This document shows, one piece after another, positions 48,391-59,746 of a stretch of 64,000 nucleotides of DNA. The number at the start of each line of letters is the position of its first letter. The first letter of the stretch is position 1. The notes below the pieces were generated by a model that was given only the letters and a program-made list of their open reading frames with translations, was not told where the DNA came from and ran no database searches. The stretch comes from Neckera pumila (Eukaryota > Streptophyta > Bryopsida > Hypnales > Neckeraceae). A program made the position numbers and the translations under genes. The stretch spans positions 10,418,501-10,482,500 of the forward strand of contig OZ018417.1 in NCBI GenBank assembly GCA_963969595.1, in the 5' to 3' direction.

Positions 48391-49426
48391 TTAACCCCTC
48401 ATGACCCAAGCAACCCTTTTTTGGTCGTTGACTCTCTTTTGAGCTTTCAGTTCTCAAATTTTGAGTTCTTTTAAGAATAAAAAATTATTTCAAAAAAATA
48501 GACAATATTTTAAATCCAATGGCGATAGTTTCATCAAATTCCAAGTTAAACTCCACCTTGTCAAATTTTTCAAAGTTAAGTGTTTTTTGTTCTATTTAGG
48601 CATGAACAAAAAAGTTAACCAACCAATGTGATTCAATCTTGTCCACCTCAAAAAGGGCAACTCCAAGGAGTTCAAGGAAAAGACAATTGTGGCATTTTTT
48701 TTATAAACACTACTCTCATTTCATTGACCACCATTAGAGAAAAAATCAGCCCCCTAGAGGGCTACTCCAAATTAACATGCCAAGCTATTTCAAGCTTGGC
48801 CTGTCAATCCGAAAAAGTTCTCTCATGAGCAGTTAGCTTGGTTGACTACTTGCCGAAATAGTTACATTTTTTTTAAAATATATTTTTTAAGATTAAAAAA
48901 AAATGAATAAACTTTTAATTTGTAAAATTGGATTCTTGCACCACTGTCATTGCAATTTTAGTTGTACAGAAAGAGGAAAAGAAATAAATTTTTAGCCTTG
49001 AAAAAAATAAAATTTTAGGGCACTTTGGAGAGTTGTAGAGTAACCCTCCGGAGGCTTGAAATTTTCTCTAATGCATGCATTGCAAGCTCTACAATGAATT
49101 GAAAAGTGCTTGGAATGTTGTGAGATTTTACATGTACATTTTTTACTCTCTTATCTTTCTTTGAGCACAAAAAAATATCATTAGAAAATATCCTCACAAA
49201 CATATGCCCCTCCAAAGTGCATTGCCTTGTATTTCCATTGATACATAATAAAACTTTAAACTTCAATATCTCCTAAACCGTGCAATCAAACAATTTGAAA
49301 TATTATGAAGCTCCTACAATTACAATCTATCCAATCTTAAGAAAAAAGGAGCAAAAAGAATGCTAAAGTTCTTGGCAAGTTTGGCACATTTTGAAAGTAT
49401 ACCCCCTTTGGGTCATTAGGGGTTAA
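48391..49426 (+). mobile_element. TTAA element family C with nested MITE
   Basis: Starts TTAA-CCCCTCATGACCCAAGC and ends TTTGGGTCATTAGGGG-TTAA. The terminal inverted repeat covers about 14 bases with one mismatch (CCCCTCATGACCCA against CCCCTAATGACCCA). It is 1036 bp including a 342-bp MITE, so about 694 bp of its own. Only one copy is present in the window. Confidence 0.8.
48732..49073. mobile_element. CATTAG-ended MITE nested in family C
   Basis: Starts CATTAGAGAAAAAATCAGCC then CCCTAGAGGGC. It ends GGAGGCTTGAAATTTTCTCTAATG (position only beyond the last TTTCTCTAATG). The inverted terminal repeats hold about 15 bp. Confidence 0.7.
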
Positions 49427-49429
49427 TCC

Positions 49430-50355
49430 TTAACCCCTAAAGGACCAAGGCCTTTTTTTTGCCAAAAAACTCTCAAAACTGCCATTTCTAGAGCAAAGAG
49501 TAAAAAAATTTAAAAACTGTTTCTTTTGAACATACAACCATAGGATCTTATACCTAACTAGTATGAGAATGTGTGGAAAAAATTTTAGAATTTTTAACCA
49601 CAGAGATTGCAAGATATGTGCATTTGAAGTAAAAAAAACAAGAATTTCAACACATTGCCAGACTAGATTTTTTGACTTTGCACATTTTTGACTTAAATGT
49701 TTTGCACTACAGAGTTTTGAGCTTTAAATCTTTCTAGTGGAGAATTGAGTTGAAAAACTAGGAAAAAAAATGAAATTAAAAAACTAATTTTCATTCTTAA
49801 AAAAATTGTTACGTAGAAGTAGGTACAAGATAGAACAAAAATCTAAAATATTAATATCTTTTAGATGGAATTAAAATGCACTAATCCCAATGGTGAGATT
49901 GTTATAGCACAAAAACTAAACCATGTGGAACTTTTTTTTTTTTTAAATTGCAAAAATTGCATTCCAAAATGAATCCTACAAGTTATTTTTTTCAAAAAGA
50001 TGCTCTAGTTGCCCAAAAAATAAGATTGTCCATAACTTTTTCATAAAAAATCCAAATGAAATGAATCAAAGCTTTCCAAATAGACAAAAATATAATCTAT
50101 AAGGAGAATCTTTTTTTAAGAAAATTAAATTTTTTGCAAAATTTTTTTGCTGCCCCTTCTCCCTTGTTTTGAGCCTATTTGGGCATAATTTTTGTTCCCA
50201 GGCGCCTATTGAAAAAAAATTATATTCCCACGAAGCTTATCAGTTTTTCTATCTCCAAATTTTTTTTCAGAAAATCACGACAAAAATTCAGCAAGTAGGT
50301 ACCTACCTAAAATCCCATTTGTCCCCCAAAGGAACAATGGTCCTTTAGGGGTTAA
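49430..50355 (-). mobile_element. TTAA element family B, full length, inverted
   Basis: Starts TTAA-CCCCTAAAGGACCAAGGCC and ends CAATGGTCCTTTAGGGG-TTAA (926 bp). It lies 3 bp from the C element and shares its right TTAA with the next B copy. Confidence 0.9.
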
Positions 50356-51195
50356 AGTCCCATTGTCCTCTTGGGGAACAAAATGAGTTTTGGGCAAATT
50401 CTATAAGTCCAATTTCTGGTGAATCTTTTTGAACATTCTCATATGATAGAAAATCTTATAAATTTTTGCAAAAATGCTTTTATTTCAATTGATACGGGAA
50501 CAAAAGCTATACTACAATAAACCAAAAACTAGGCTTGTTAGGCCAAAAAAATCCACAATAACTTGAAATAAAACTTTGAAAATTTGTTTTTTCAAGTTAG
50601 TTTTTTTTTCTATATGAAAAGCTTTGAATCATTCCATTTGGATTTGTAATGTGAAAGTTATGGAGCATCTTGTTTTGCGAGCAAGCGTAGCATCCTTTTG
50701 AAAAATAAATGTATAGATTCATTATTGAGCTCAATTTTCAAATTTTTTCAAAACTAAAAGTATTACAAGGTTAAATTTGATTGTTAGAACCATCTCATTG
50801 TTAGATTTTGTGAGTTCCATCTTGGAGCAATTAATGATTTAGTTTTTTCCTTAATCATGTACTTTTTCTTACTCAAAGAATGAAAATCATATTATCATTT
50901 ATTTTAATTTTTCCTGTATTCTTAACTCAATTCTTCATGATAAATTTTTTTAAATTCAAAACCTATAGTGCAAAATTTTTAAGTTAAAAAGATTTAAAGT
51001 CTCATAAATGAGTTTGCCATGACACCAAAAAACATGAATTTTTTCCTCTTTGAACACATTTTATCTTGCAATATCTGAGGTCAAAGTTTTTGAAAAATAT
51101 TCCATACATTCTCATACTACTCTATTGCAAGTTCCTAAAATTAGATATGCAAAAACATACCATTTTCAAATTTTTGACTCTTTGCACCAAAATGC
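50352..51195 (+). mobile_element. TTAA element family B, ends eroded
   Basis: Starts TTAA-AGTCCCATTGTCCTC, lacking the CCCCTA run, and follows family B to about 51195 (ATTTTTGACTCTTTGCACC). The closing GGGG-TTAA is absent. With the previous element it forms a head-to-head pair. Confidence 0.75.
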
Positions 51196-52500
51196 ATCTC
51201 AACTGAATGAAATTTTCATGTACTTCTATTCTTATCATTCAAATTATTAGAACAATTTCAATTCCAATCTCATATGACAAGCTTTGAGATGCATTTGTAA
51301 TAATATAGAAGCTACGAGGCAACTGATTCTTTAACATTAAGCCAAGTGAGATTTTTAATATTGTTATTGTTGCAAGGTCAAGATGGATAGATGACATGGA
51401 TTTTAGTGAATTCAATGAAGATTACGTTTTGTAGGCCTCACCTAAACAACTAAGCAGTTTGAAATGTAAAGTAAACTAGCCCATTGTGGAATGACCCATA
51501 GTGGACACCTAATGACCCTATGATAATTTTTTTGGTCACAATCAATGTCTAATTTGACACAAATGGAGCGATTAGTGACCTCGTTAGGAACACTTGCTTT
51601 TTCAGCGTAAATCATTGTATCAAGTGACTTTTCATGGCCTTCTACATTAGAAATTATTGTGTCCACTTCAGGTGATAAAGAAGAGCATACTGGATACAAT
51701 TTTTGTTGGTTATGGGGTAGTCTATTGACTCTTTCAGACAAATCACTTCAAAAATCCGTAAAAAGTTCATACTTTGTTTGAAAAATACAATTTCAGTCGT
51801 TCGCACTATTTCTCACACTTGTCTTCATGCGGGAAAAAATTTGAAAACTTTCAGCAATGGCATGAAGGTACACTCCAAATTTTGACCACAATGGGTTGGT
51901 TTACCATAGATGCAGATGTAAAAAGATATCGAGATGTAGAAGATGTTAGTATATCATTGAAAATTAATGAATTAGATTCATAAAAATTGCAATACATCAT
52001 GCAGTTTTCATCCATTTATCCTCCCAGTTCATTTGATCCAAAACATGCATCTCATTCATTAGAAGTACAACAAGTCATCCAAGTTTCATCCAAGCATCAT
52101 CCATCTAAAACCTCACTTTCATTCATTACTAATACAATTTTTCATCCACGTTCAACCATCCAAGATTGCAATTTCATGCACCAGTAAAACAATTTTTCAT
52201 TGTTACTTCATTACACTATAACAAATTCTTTCTTTATGAGCTTCCGGTGATTTTTTCCCAGCCGTAATAGTGTAGCTTTCCTATGCGGAGTCTGAAGTTT
52301 CCCAGTGTGAGAAAAAGTCCCAGTATTCCCTATGGAACACAAAAAACATCATGAGTTCTTTTCCTTTATCCCAGTTGGAATCCCTTGTGAGTCCCTTACG
52401 CAAGACTGATATCCATAGTCAGCGATGTTATTTATTTGCAAGCATAACATTCTTGACTTCCAAGGCACTAGGGTACCTTTGATTCACTATAACTTATAAC
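51196..52500. other. Intergenic with unrecognised open frames
   Basis: A 99-codon minus-strand frame at 51442-51741 is somewhat GC-richer than its surroundings, but it has no recognisable domain and no supported splice sites. It may be a decayed gene or transposon piece. Confidence 0.35.
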
Positions 52501-52507
52501 ATCTTGA

Positions 52508-52966
52508 ATGCAAATTGACCCATATATTGTGGGCCACTGTAACACCAATATTCTTTTGTTGCACGGCGCTTGTAGAAGGACAATTTGGGCTCTTGTGTGG
52601 CTTGTACTACAGAATACATGGACCCCTCCCTTCCCATTCAAGAATGTTATGAAAGTCTTTTTGGTGGTCTTTGCAATGAAATTCCGTTTCATTTTTGTGG
52701 CCAAAAGAATACTTGACTGCAAAAGAATCATTGACTCCAAAAGAATCATTGACATTGACTCCAAAAGAATAACTGACTGCAAAAGAACACTTGACTCCAA
52801 AATTAAAGAATATATCGATCTGCGTTCATCACAAAAGCAGAACCGACGGGAACAATTGGACTCCGGGAGATCTATCGAGGAGCTCGAAAGCCAGTTCTTC
52901 GATTACTGTGGCCTAGCTTCCTTGAACTTGTCAAGCAATGTTCTCGGCAATGTTACAGAAGACTAA
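52508..52966 (+). other. 152-codon open frame with an internal repeat, not recognised
   Basis: The frame reads through six copies of a degenerate 18-bp repeat, giving RI(L/I)D(C/S)K-type hexapeptides, then ends with EELESQFFDYCGLASLNL. The first ATG is at 52508. No family was recognised. It may be a real small or decayed gene, or a frame kept open by the repeat, whose 18-bp period preserves phase. Confidence 0.3.
52702..52801 (+). repeat. 18-bp minisatellite, six diverged units
   Basis: Units of CAAAAGAATCATTGACTC type occur at about 52701, 52719, 52737, 52761, 52779 and 52797. One spacing is enlarged by 6 bp (CATTGA repeated). Units alternate between ACTGC and ACTCC endings. Confidence 0.85.
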
Positions 52967-53195
52967 GAGTTACTGCAGGATTGCCAGAGAGTACTAAGCT
53001 TAATATCAATGCACGCGCTAGCTGTGCAGGATTGACATCCGTCCGCATCGAGACAAAGAGTTGGGTGACTCGGGTCTTGTGAAAATCAGCAGACTTTCGA
53101 CTTGACGGAGCCGGGACACTGCTGCGGACCTAATTGATTCGGGACTGAGTTGGATGCTCCGGAGTGCAGGTTGCTCCTACTCTTGAGATCAGCTA
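52967..53195. other. GC-richer intergenic piece
   Basis: A short stretch of more balanced composition, such as CGACTTGACGGAGCCGGGAC. No open frame or RNA feature was recognised. Confidence 0.4.
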
Positions 53196-53864
53196 CACAA
53201 AATAGTGAAATTAGGTTGCCTTGTCAATTAGGCTGCCTTTGCCTTACCTGAGATAAATTACCTCGTGGATCATTGCTTGTTCCACATGGAGGTACATGCC
53301 ACTCTCTGAAGTAAGACTTGAACTAGTGCACAAGTCTATGCCATAAGGTAGGATGCTCTAAAAGCGACCATTTAAGGGCTGGTCCACCTTTTTCGATAAG
53401 GTTTGTATGAATAGAAATATTTTTCACTTTTTTTTCAGAGAAAGAAAAATGGATGCCAAACGTAACTCAAGTCGTTTCATATTTTTTGAAGCATTTTTGA
53501 ATTAGTTATGAATTTCCTAAGATTTCTGTTGTAGGTACCTATTTGTGACCCTAGGTCTCCCAAAATGCGTCCACTTATAACTTCTAAAGTGATTAGAGGA
53601 AATCAAGGCCAATGGTTGGCTCATGCAATAAAGAATACTTTTTGAGGGGGTTCAATCAATGACTAAAGTGGTCCATTTAAAGACCAACTCATATCTATTC
53701 AATACCATTTTGTAGGGTTGATTTGAAGAAGCCGGTCGCTTTTAGAGCATCCTACCTTATATATGGCTCTGAATTGAATGCATCATTGTACAAAAGTAGT
53801 GAATATTTTATAATGTGGACTGTCAAGAAATTAGTGTGGGGCAACCTAATTTCACTATTTTGTG
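53196..53864 (-). mobile_element. Family F MITE with a nested O MITE
   Basis: CACAAAATAGTGAAATTAGG at the left is mirrored exactly by CCTAATTTCACTATTTTGTG at the right; perfect identity extends 25 bp. TA flanks both ends (53194-53195, 53865-53866). Removing the nested element leaves about 255 bp, the size of the copy at 12445-12705, which is in the opposite orientation. Confidence 0.88.
53346..53757. mobile_element. Family O MITE, complete, nested in family F
   Basis: AGGTAGGATGCTCTAAAAGC at the left and GCTTTTAGAGCATCCTACCT at the right are perfect inverted repeats, continuing with CGACC/GGTCG. TA lies on both sides (53344-53345, 53758-53759). It is 412 bp and non-coding, and is the empty-site reference for the B insertion at 43057. 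Confidence 0.9.
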
Positions 53865-53867
53865 TAG

Positions 53868-54643
53868 AATTTTGGGGGCTTCAGAGTTACAGATCCCTTA
53901 TGGGGCAATTGATTGTAAGATGAAGACTCTTGTGTTATTTGAAACTGTTTAAAACCAATTTTATCCATCTGGGTTATTTAGTTTACGATAGTATGAAAGA
54001 TTTGACGAAGGCCCGACCTTTTTGAGGATGGAATTGGAAAAAACTATTCCCCAAAAAACTCTCACAATTCTTATTCTCATGTCATTGACATCTGGGCTAG
54101 GTTTGGGGGACATGACAAATGGCCAAAAGAATTTACATTGCTTGAGATCTTTCTACTTTTCTACAAGGTAAGCCGGATTACCCAAGCTTGAAGTTCTAAT
54201 TCGAAAACAATCTTATTTGAAGAGGGATGATTGGGATTACTCAAATATGTCAATGGATGACTAGATGACATCACATATATTTCCGAAAAAGTCTAACTTG
54301 ATCCTAAATGTCCAAATGATAGAAAGTGTGCTTCCAAAAAAATATAGAAGGCTCAAAAGTATTGACTCAACCCATTGTAAGAGACAAGGAACTTGACCAC
54401 CTCATGATATTCTTTTCGAAATACTTGGCTTTTTCTTCAAGTCCAAGGAAGTAAATATATTCATGTAATGATTCTTATATAACCAAATCACCTAGAAAAC
54501 TTCAAGGAAAATAACAAAATGTACATGTAGTAGAAAAAACAATACAGTATATTAGTCAACCAAAAATTTTTATGCCTTGCAAATTATTATAACTAATTAT
54601 TAACGGATTTTGTATTTTTGACTTGGGCTCTCAAAATTAACCC
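53868..54643. other. Intergenic, no gene recognised
   Basis: AT-rich. The last 75 bp or so (54565-54643, TTATGCCTTGCAAATTATTA then TTAACGGATTTTGTATTTT) recur at 57300-57370. Confidence 0.5.
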
Positions 54644-55571
54644 TTAACCCCTAAAGGTTTTTGACTACATTTTCACCAAAACCGCTCTAAAACTGCCATT
54701 TCTAATACAAGTACCAAACCTTAGAAAAAAAACATTTTCGGATACATGTAATTGCAGGATCTTGTATAACGTTAGTTTGAGAAGACGTAGAAAAAATTTC
54801 AAAAATTTCTACCATGTATATGATAAGATATTAGTATTTGAATTGACAAAAATCCTTTTTTTGGCCTTGCAAAAATAAGGCAGCTACACTTCACAAGGTC
54901 ACATTTGTATGAAAAGATGTCCAAAATGGTAGTGGTTCTTTGAATTCATTGTTCAATTCAAGTTGGCTACATGCTTGAAAATTTCCACATCATTTGGAAT
55001 TGTACAACATGTAGAGAAAAAATAGTAAGTAGAAAGAAGTAGAAAATGATTCAAAATACTAAATTGTTAAAAATTTACTCATGGAATTTAAAAATGCCAA
55101 TCCCAACGGTTGTAATGTTGTAATAATCAATCTACATCCTAGGACTTTATTCTTTTCCAAAAATATTGAAAATTGAGTTAAATAAACAACTTTAAAGTTT
55201 TTTTTAGAGTAGAGAATCCATAACTGCCCGCAATTCAGAAAACCTTATAACTTTTGACTCATTGATTGAAATGGAATGACTCAAAGCTTTTTAAGTATAT
55301 ATAAATGTAGAGAACCAATTTCAAAAAAAATTCCGAAAAAAATGATTTTTCTTATCTGCTCAAACTGCCCAGTTACGAAAAAAAATATTATATTAGGTCA
55401 CAACTTTTGACTTATATTTTGAAATGTCATGAAACTTGATACACATGAAGATATTCCTCACCCCCACCTTCTATGAAAATTTCAGTCTCAAATATGGATA
55501 TCTCTAGTCACACATACCTGCCCAAAATTTCTATACGGCCAAAAAACGCATGTTGGTCCTTTAGGGGTTAA
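54644..55571 (-). mobile_element. TTAA element family A, full length, inverted
   Basis: Starts TTAA-CCCCTAAAGGTTTTTGAC and ends TGTTGGTCCTTTAGGGG-TTAA (928 bp). A direct repeat of the left flank plus the first ten bases of the element occurs again at 57300-57380. Confidence 0.87.
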
Positions 55572-57299
55572 TGATGTTTTTTGGCAGTAGATTTTGGTGC
55601 ATGGGGAGTCTAGGTTTTAATTGAGGTTTTCTTCACCATTGAGGTTTTAGTGTATGTTGAAGTAAGCATGGCATAATTATTGGCGTCTCTCTTGTTTTGC
55701 AACTTTTAATCTTTTTTCTTGTTTTTTGCATTCAACATAAATTATTCTTGTATGCTTGTTGTTGTAAGAATCATCCATGTTGAGAGGCAACATTGATTGC
55801 ATTCCTTGTAGTTGGAAAGGTTTGAGTGTTTTGGATTGAAAATGCAAAATTTCTTGTCAATGTTAATTTTTTATAATGAATTAATTGTAGTATTGAAGGG
55901 GTTGAGAAATGGTACCAACTATGCTTCAAATAGAAAAGGCAACAATTTGCAAAGGAAAAAATCAAAGACAAAAAATGCAAAACCTATAAAGAGAAAGAAG
56001 AGGATTCAAAACTAGCTAGCTTTACTATGCAATTCAATTTTAATGCAACCTTTGCAAAGGAAATTGTTGTTGTTAAAAATATTGCAAAAAAGACTTTACA
56101 AAAACAAATTGCAGTGAAAAAAGATACTATAAAAAAATGAAATTTCTAATAAAATTTTGAACACCTTTGGCTATTATTTACACTTATAGTGATTTTTGTT
56201 TCAAAAAATTTGAAGTCTTTTGGAAGACAAGACCAGTGTATCCTTCGTAAATTTGTTTTAGAGTTGGGGACAAAAAGATCCATTCCTCATTGAAACGCTT
56301 CCTCAGATAGTCAATACTTCACCAAATTTTACAACTAACTACACATTCTAAAAGCTATAAAAGAGAGACAAAAGGTGTTAAATTTTGAGGCATATTAAAC
56401 AAAGAGAAGTAATAGTAAAAAAATTCAAAAATGATAAATGAAAATCACAATTACAAGGCTCCAATATTGTTATAAATCCACCACCAATATTTGACCAATT
56501 TTAAACCAATCCATTATCAATCTACAAGGTGCTCACTTGATTTGAAGCTCTTTCAAATTCTAAAGAGCAACTTAGAGGCAAAACAATGTTATTGATGTTG
56601 ATGAGCATGGCAAATTCTTTATGAATTATAAGTGCAAAATTGTCTTTGGCAAATACTAAAGGATGGTAGGGCAATTATTTTCCCTTCAAATTTTAAAACA
56701 ATTCTTCCCATGTCCTTAGCTTTTAGAAAAAATAATTAATTCTAAATTTGGTGGAGAATTGACTCTTTTGGAAAGGTCCAAGTGAGGAATGAATTTTTGA
56801 TCCTCATCTCTATATGTTTTACATTGAATGAAAGAATGACACATATACTTGTTCTTTAATTGATTATATTTTTTTTGAGTTTTGGCAAATAAATCACTAT
56901 CCCCTAAAAAGACATCTATAAATTTATTCTACCATAGTATCACTACTTTGTAATATCATTATGCAATCAAAAGTAGATAATAAATATAATTAAAATTCGA
57001 AATGGATGAAATTTAGGTGACAAAAATATGAGTATTTTTTTTAAAGAAGAATATTTTAACCTTCAAAGGAATCAAATTAGCCTAGAATTAATACTATTAG
57101 GTTTTGGGAGCATATAGATGTATGGAATAAAAAAGATGATGTTGCAAGAAATAATGTCTTAAGATATTTCAATGCCTATTAAATATTTTTTTATTTTGAA
57201 AAGGGATAGTTGGATAATTTTGACTTTTCTTAAAATTACTACAATTCACTGTTTAGCCTTTGAAGCCAATTAGATTGTCATCAACATTACTTAACAGAA
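55572..57299. other. Intergenic, no gene recognised
   Basis: AT-rich DNA. The longest open frame (55812-56015, ending KAKKRKKRIQN-like) is lysine-rich because of A-rich DNA. No repeat ends were found. Confidence 0.4.
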
Positions 57300-57380
57300 A
57301 AAATTATGCCTTGCAAGTTACTATAATTATTAACGGATTTTGTATTTTCAATTTGGGCATTCAAGATTAACCCCTAAAGG
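57300..57380 (+). repeat. Copy of the 54565 flank ending in a lone TTAA-element tip
   Basis: ATGCCTTGCAAGTTACTATA and TTAACGGATTTTGTATTTTC match 54575-54625. The stretch then ends GATTAA-CCCCTAAAGG at 57365-57380, but no element follows (next bases ATTGAAGTGG). Confidence 0.7.
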
Positions 57381-59103
57381 ATTGAAGTGGGTGGGGTGGA
57401 GTGAGCATAGCTTTTGTTTTCTCAACTAACTCTTACACAATTTTCAAGAAAATGCCACCATCAAACAAGAGTGATGAAAGATGTTTAGTTAAGCAATACT
57501 TTGTACATATGCTGACATTGGAATGCTACAATTGGAATGCTCAAAAGTACTCCAGAAACTTTGATTTTTTTTCCCATAGGTACATAACATCATGATTTTG
57601 ATGTATAATTTTTTTTCATTCATTTTGTAGTGTGGAAAAAACAATATGAGGATCTAAAGTGACAGCCTAGAGCACCTTCTCCATTCTCCAAAAATTCACC
57701 AAAAACCATGTAGTCAATAATTTCTTAATTGGATTGCACTAACAAATTCAATAGAAAAGAAAATCATCTAGAGTCTACTGTTCACGAACTGTTAGTGAGA
57801 TTCACGTTTCAAATTTTCTGCAAATGTAAGGTAACTGTACCCATACCCAATCATTTAAGCAGTTTTTGAGCACATGGTGAGCAAAATGAGTGATGACAAT
57901 TTTTCCCCATGTAGGAAGACAAGAAATATTGGGGCAAAAAAATTTCCATAATTTTATTCCCTAAATTGGAATTACTATGAATTTTGGGAGCCAAAAAGTG
58001 TTCCAAACACAAAGCCGATCACTAGAGAGTTCCAATTCTGATCACTAAAAAATTAGCTTCATACTTCTTCTTTTCTTACTACTTTTTGCATACTTTAAGA
58101 CATATGTCATGATTTTATTGGTCCCAACCTTTAAAAAGAGTAAAAAACATGTTCTAAGCCATGAATACAAATAGGGACACCTGTAGGTCGGGAATTGATC
58201 CCTGGTTGGGAATAGGTGATTCTACCTTAGTTGCAAAAGCCACCTCGTGGCCTTGTGGTCCTTTACGGGGTAACGAGAACGGTGCAGAAAATACTATATG
58301 TACTTACTCAAAACCAGAGATGAACCAAGGTATGTGGCAATCGCACAAAAAGCTTTAAAAGACTGAAGAGATCTAAAACGATTCTCACAAAACGAGAAAC
58401 GAGTGATTACTACCGCAAAAGGGTACACCAAGACCACTGACCAGCCGTGAGATAAGATTCAAGACTGATGCACGTCAGTAATATTTCAAAATATTGTTCA
58501 AGCAACCTAGCCAGTCCGACGAAAGCTGGATTTCCATGAGAGCTATACAAGATTCCACTATTTGCCTGATCTGAAGGGGTGGAGCGACACCCTCTCAAAA
58601 TTGTACCACAATCATCCCGAGTCCTACTTGGACTACAGAAGAAAAAAAAGGCACTGCTTGCTACTGGAATTTAGCATGGGTGTAACAGGTTACGCCTCAT
58701 CCTCTAAAAATAAAAGAGCAGTAGGCAAAAGGACTGCTTGGGACATCTTACAGGATCGAGAAGACGATATTTTCTCAGTGGAGTATATAAACAATTCAGG
58801 CTATCTCAGTGAACCTCGACTCGTTGTTAGAGACCTGATGCACATCAACGGAAAAAATACTCCAAGAATCAGTTGTGGGTTCTCATAAAACCAAAAGACG
58901 ATGAAAGTCTGAAACGAACGTCATAAAATGCGCATCTGTACGCTAAACTCTTACTGCACTTCAGCAATGAGACATGCAAACCATCATGCTCTGAAAGCTA
59001 CACAGTCAAACGACCAAGATAAAACATAAGGCCCAAGAACATTCAAAAGCAATTACCATCATAAAAGTATGGAAAGGAAAAATGCACAGAGATAGCATCT
59101 CAC
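57381..59103. other. Intergenic or 3' region, no gene assigned
   Basis: 58175-58235 is the second copy of the repeat at 36945-37000 (GGTTGGGAATAGGTGATTC). From about 58400 the composition becomes more balanced and may be the 3' end of the minus-strand exons at 59104-59524. A 108-codon plus-strand frame (58562-58888) shows no recognised domain. Confidence 0.4.
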
Positions 59104-59524
59104 CGCTGGTCCTATTGCAACAGTCTGTGTGCGTTGAAGCATAACCATGGTCTCGTCATGCCGTCCACCAAATGCTGAGCGAGCAATCCAATGCTCAAAC
59201 TCTTCGTAATTCTCGAACCGAGGTGGGTCACAGAGCCCTCCCTACGATAAACAACCCTCTTAAGGAATTAGAAGCGAAATCCAGCAGTTACACAACCTTT
59301 GAAAAGCAGACTGGTACTATTCAACGTAGGAACTCAAGCACAAGGAAAGCAAGCATTCATCTCGACCAAGGATAAATGAACAGAGAATCCCATCTATAGA
59401 TAGACAGAGTATACGTATACAGATATACCGTTCACGTCCTGAAATATGTTCCTATGAAGACCAAGAACAATAACCTCAGTACTCTTGATTATCTTTACCC
59501 CACGCTTGTCGACGTGAGCAAAGG
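59104..59524 (-). CDS. Two in-phase exons of an unidentified conserved-looking protein
   Basis: Exon 59475-59524 (acceptor TACAG, donor GAG-GTTATT) encodes FAHVDKRGVKIIKSTE after a split codon. Exon 59104-59241 (acceptor CGTAG, donor GCG-GTGAGA) encodes GGLCDPPRFENYEEFEHWIA then RSAFGGRHDETMVMLQRTQT and VAIGPA. The two join in phase with no stop, and the composition looks coding. I do not recognise the family. No start exon was found between here and the ADIP-like stop at 59747. They could be a separate small gene with an unseen first exon, or alternative 3' exons of the upstream gene. If the second exon is not spliced it runs to a stop at 59059. Confidence 0.55.
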
Positions 59525-59746
59525 CTGTATTATTTTTCACGAGTTCAAAATTAAATTAACAAAAAAAGCACCCACGCTCCTGTTACGGAGATGGCATCTT
59601 TTCTCACAGTAGGGCAGATTTAATACATGAGCATCCCAAAGAAGTTTGAAACAGGGTGATCGGTCTCTACCTAACCTAAACTCTGGTGCTCCAATGTTGT
59701 ACAACTAGGTGAACTTTACGGAGTAGCGAGGCACAATTGTAACAAA

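Noticed and set aside
58562..58888. 108-codon plus-strand frame
   Set aside because: No start context, splice partner or recognised family. It probably lies in the 3' region of minus-strand exons.
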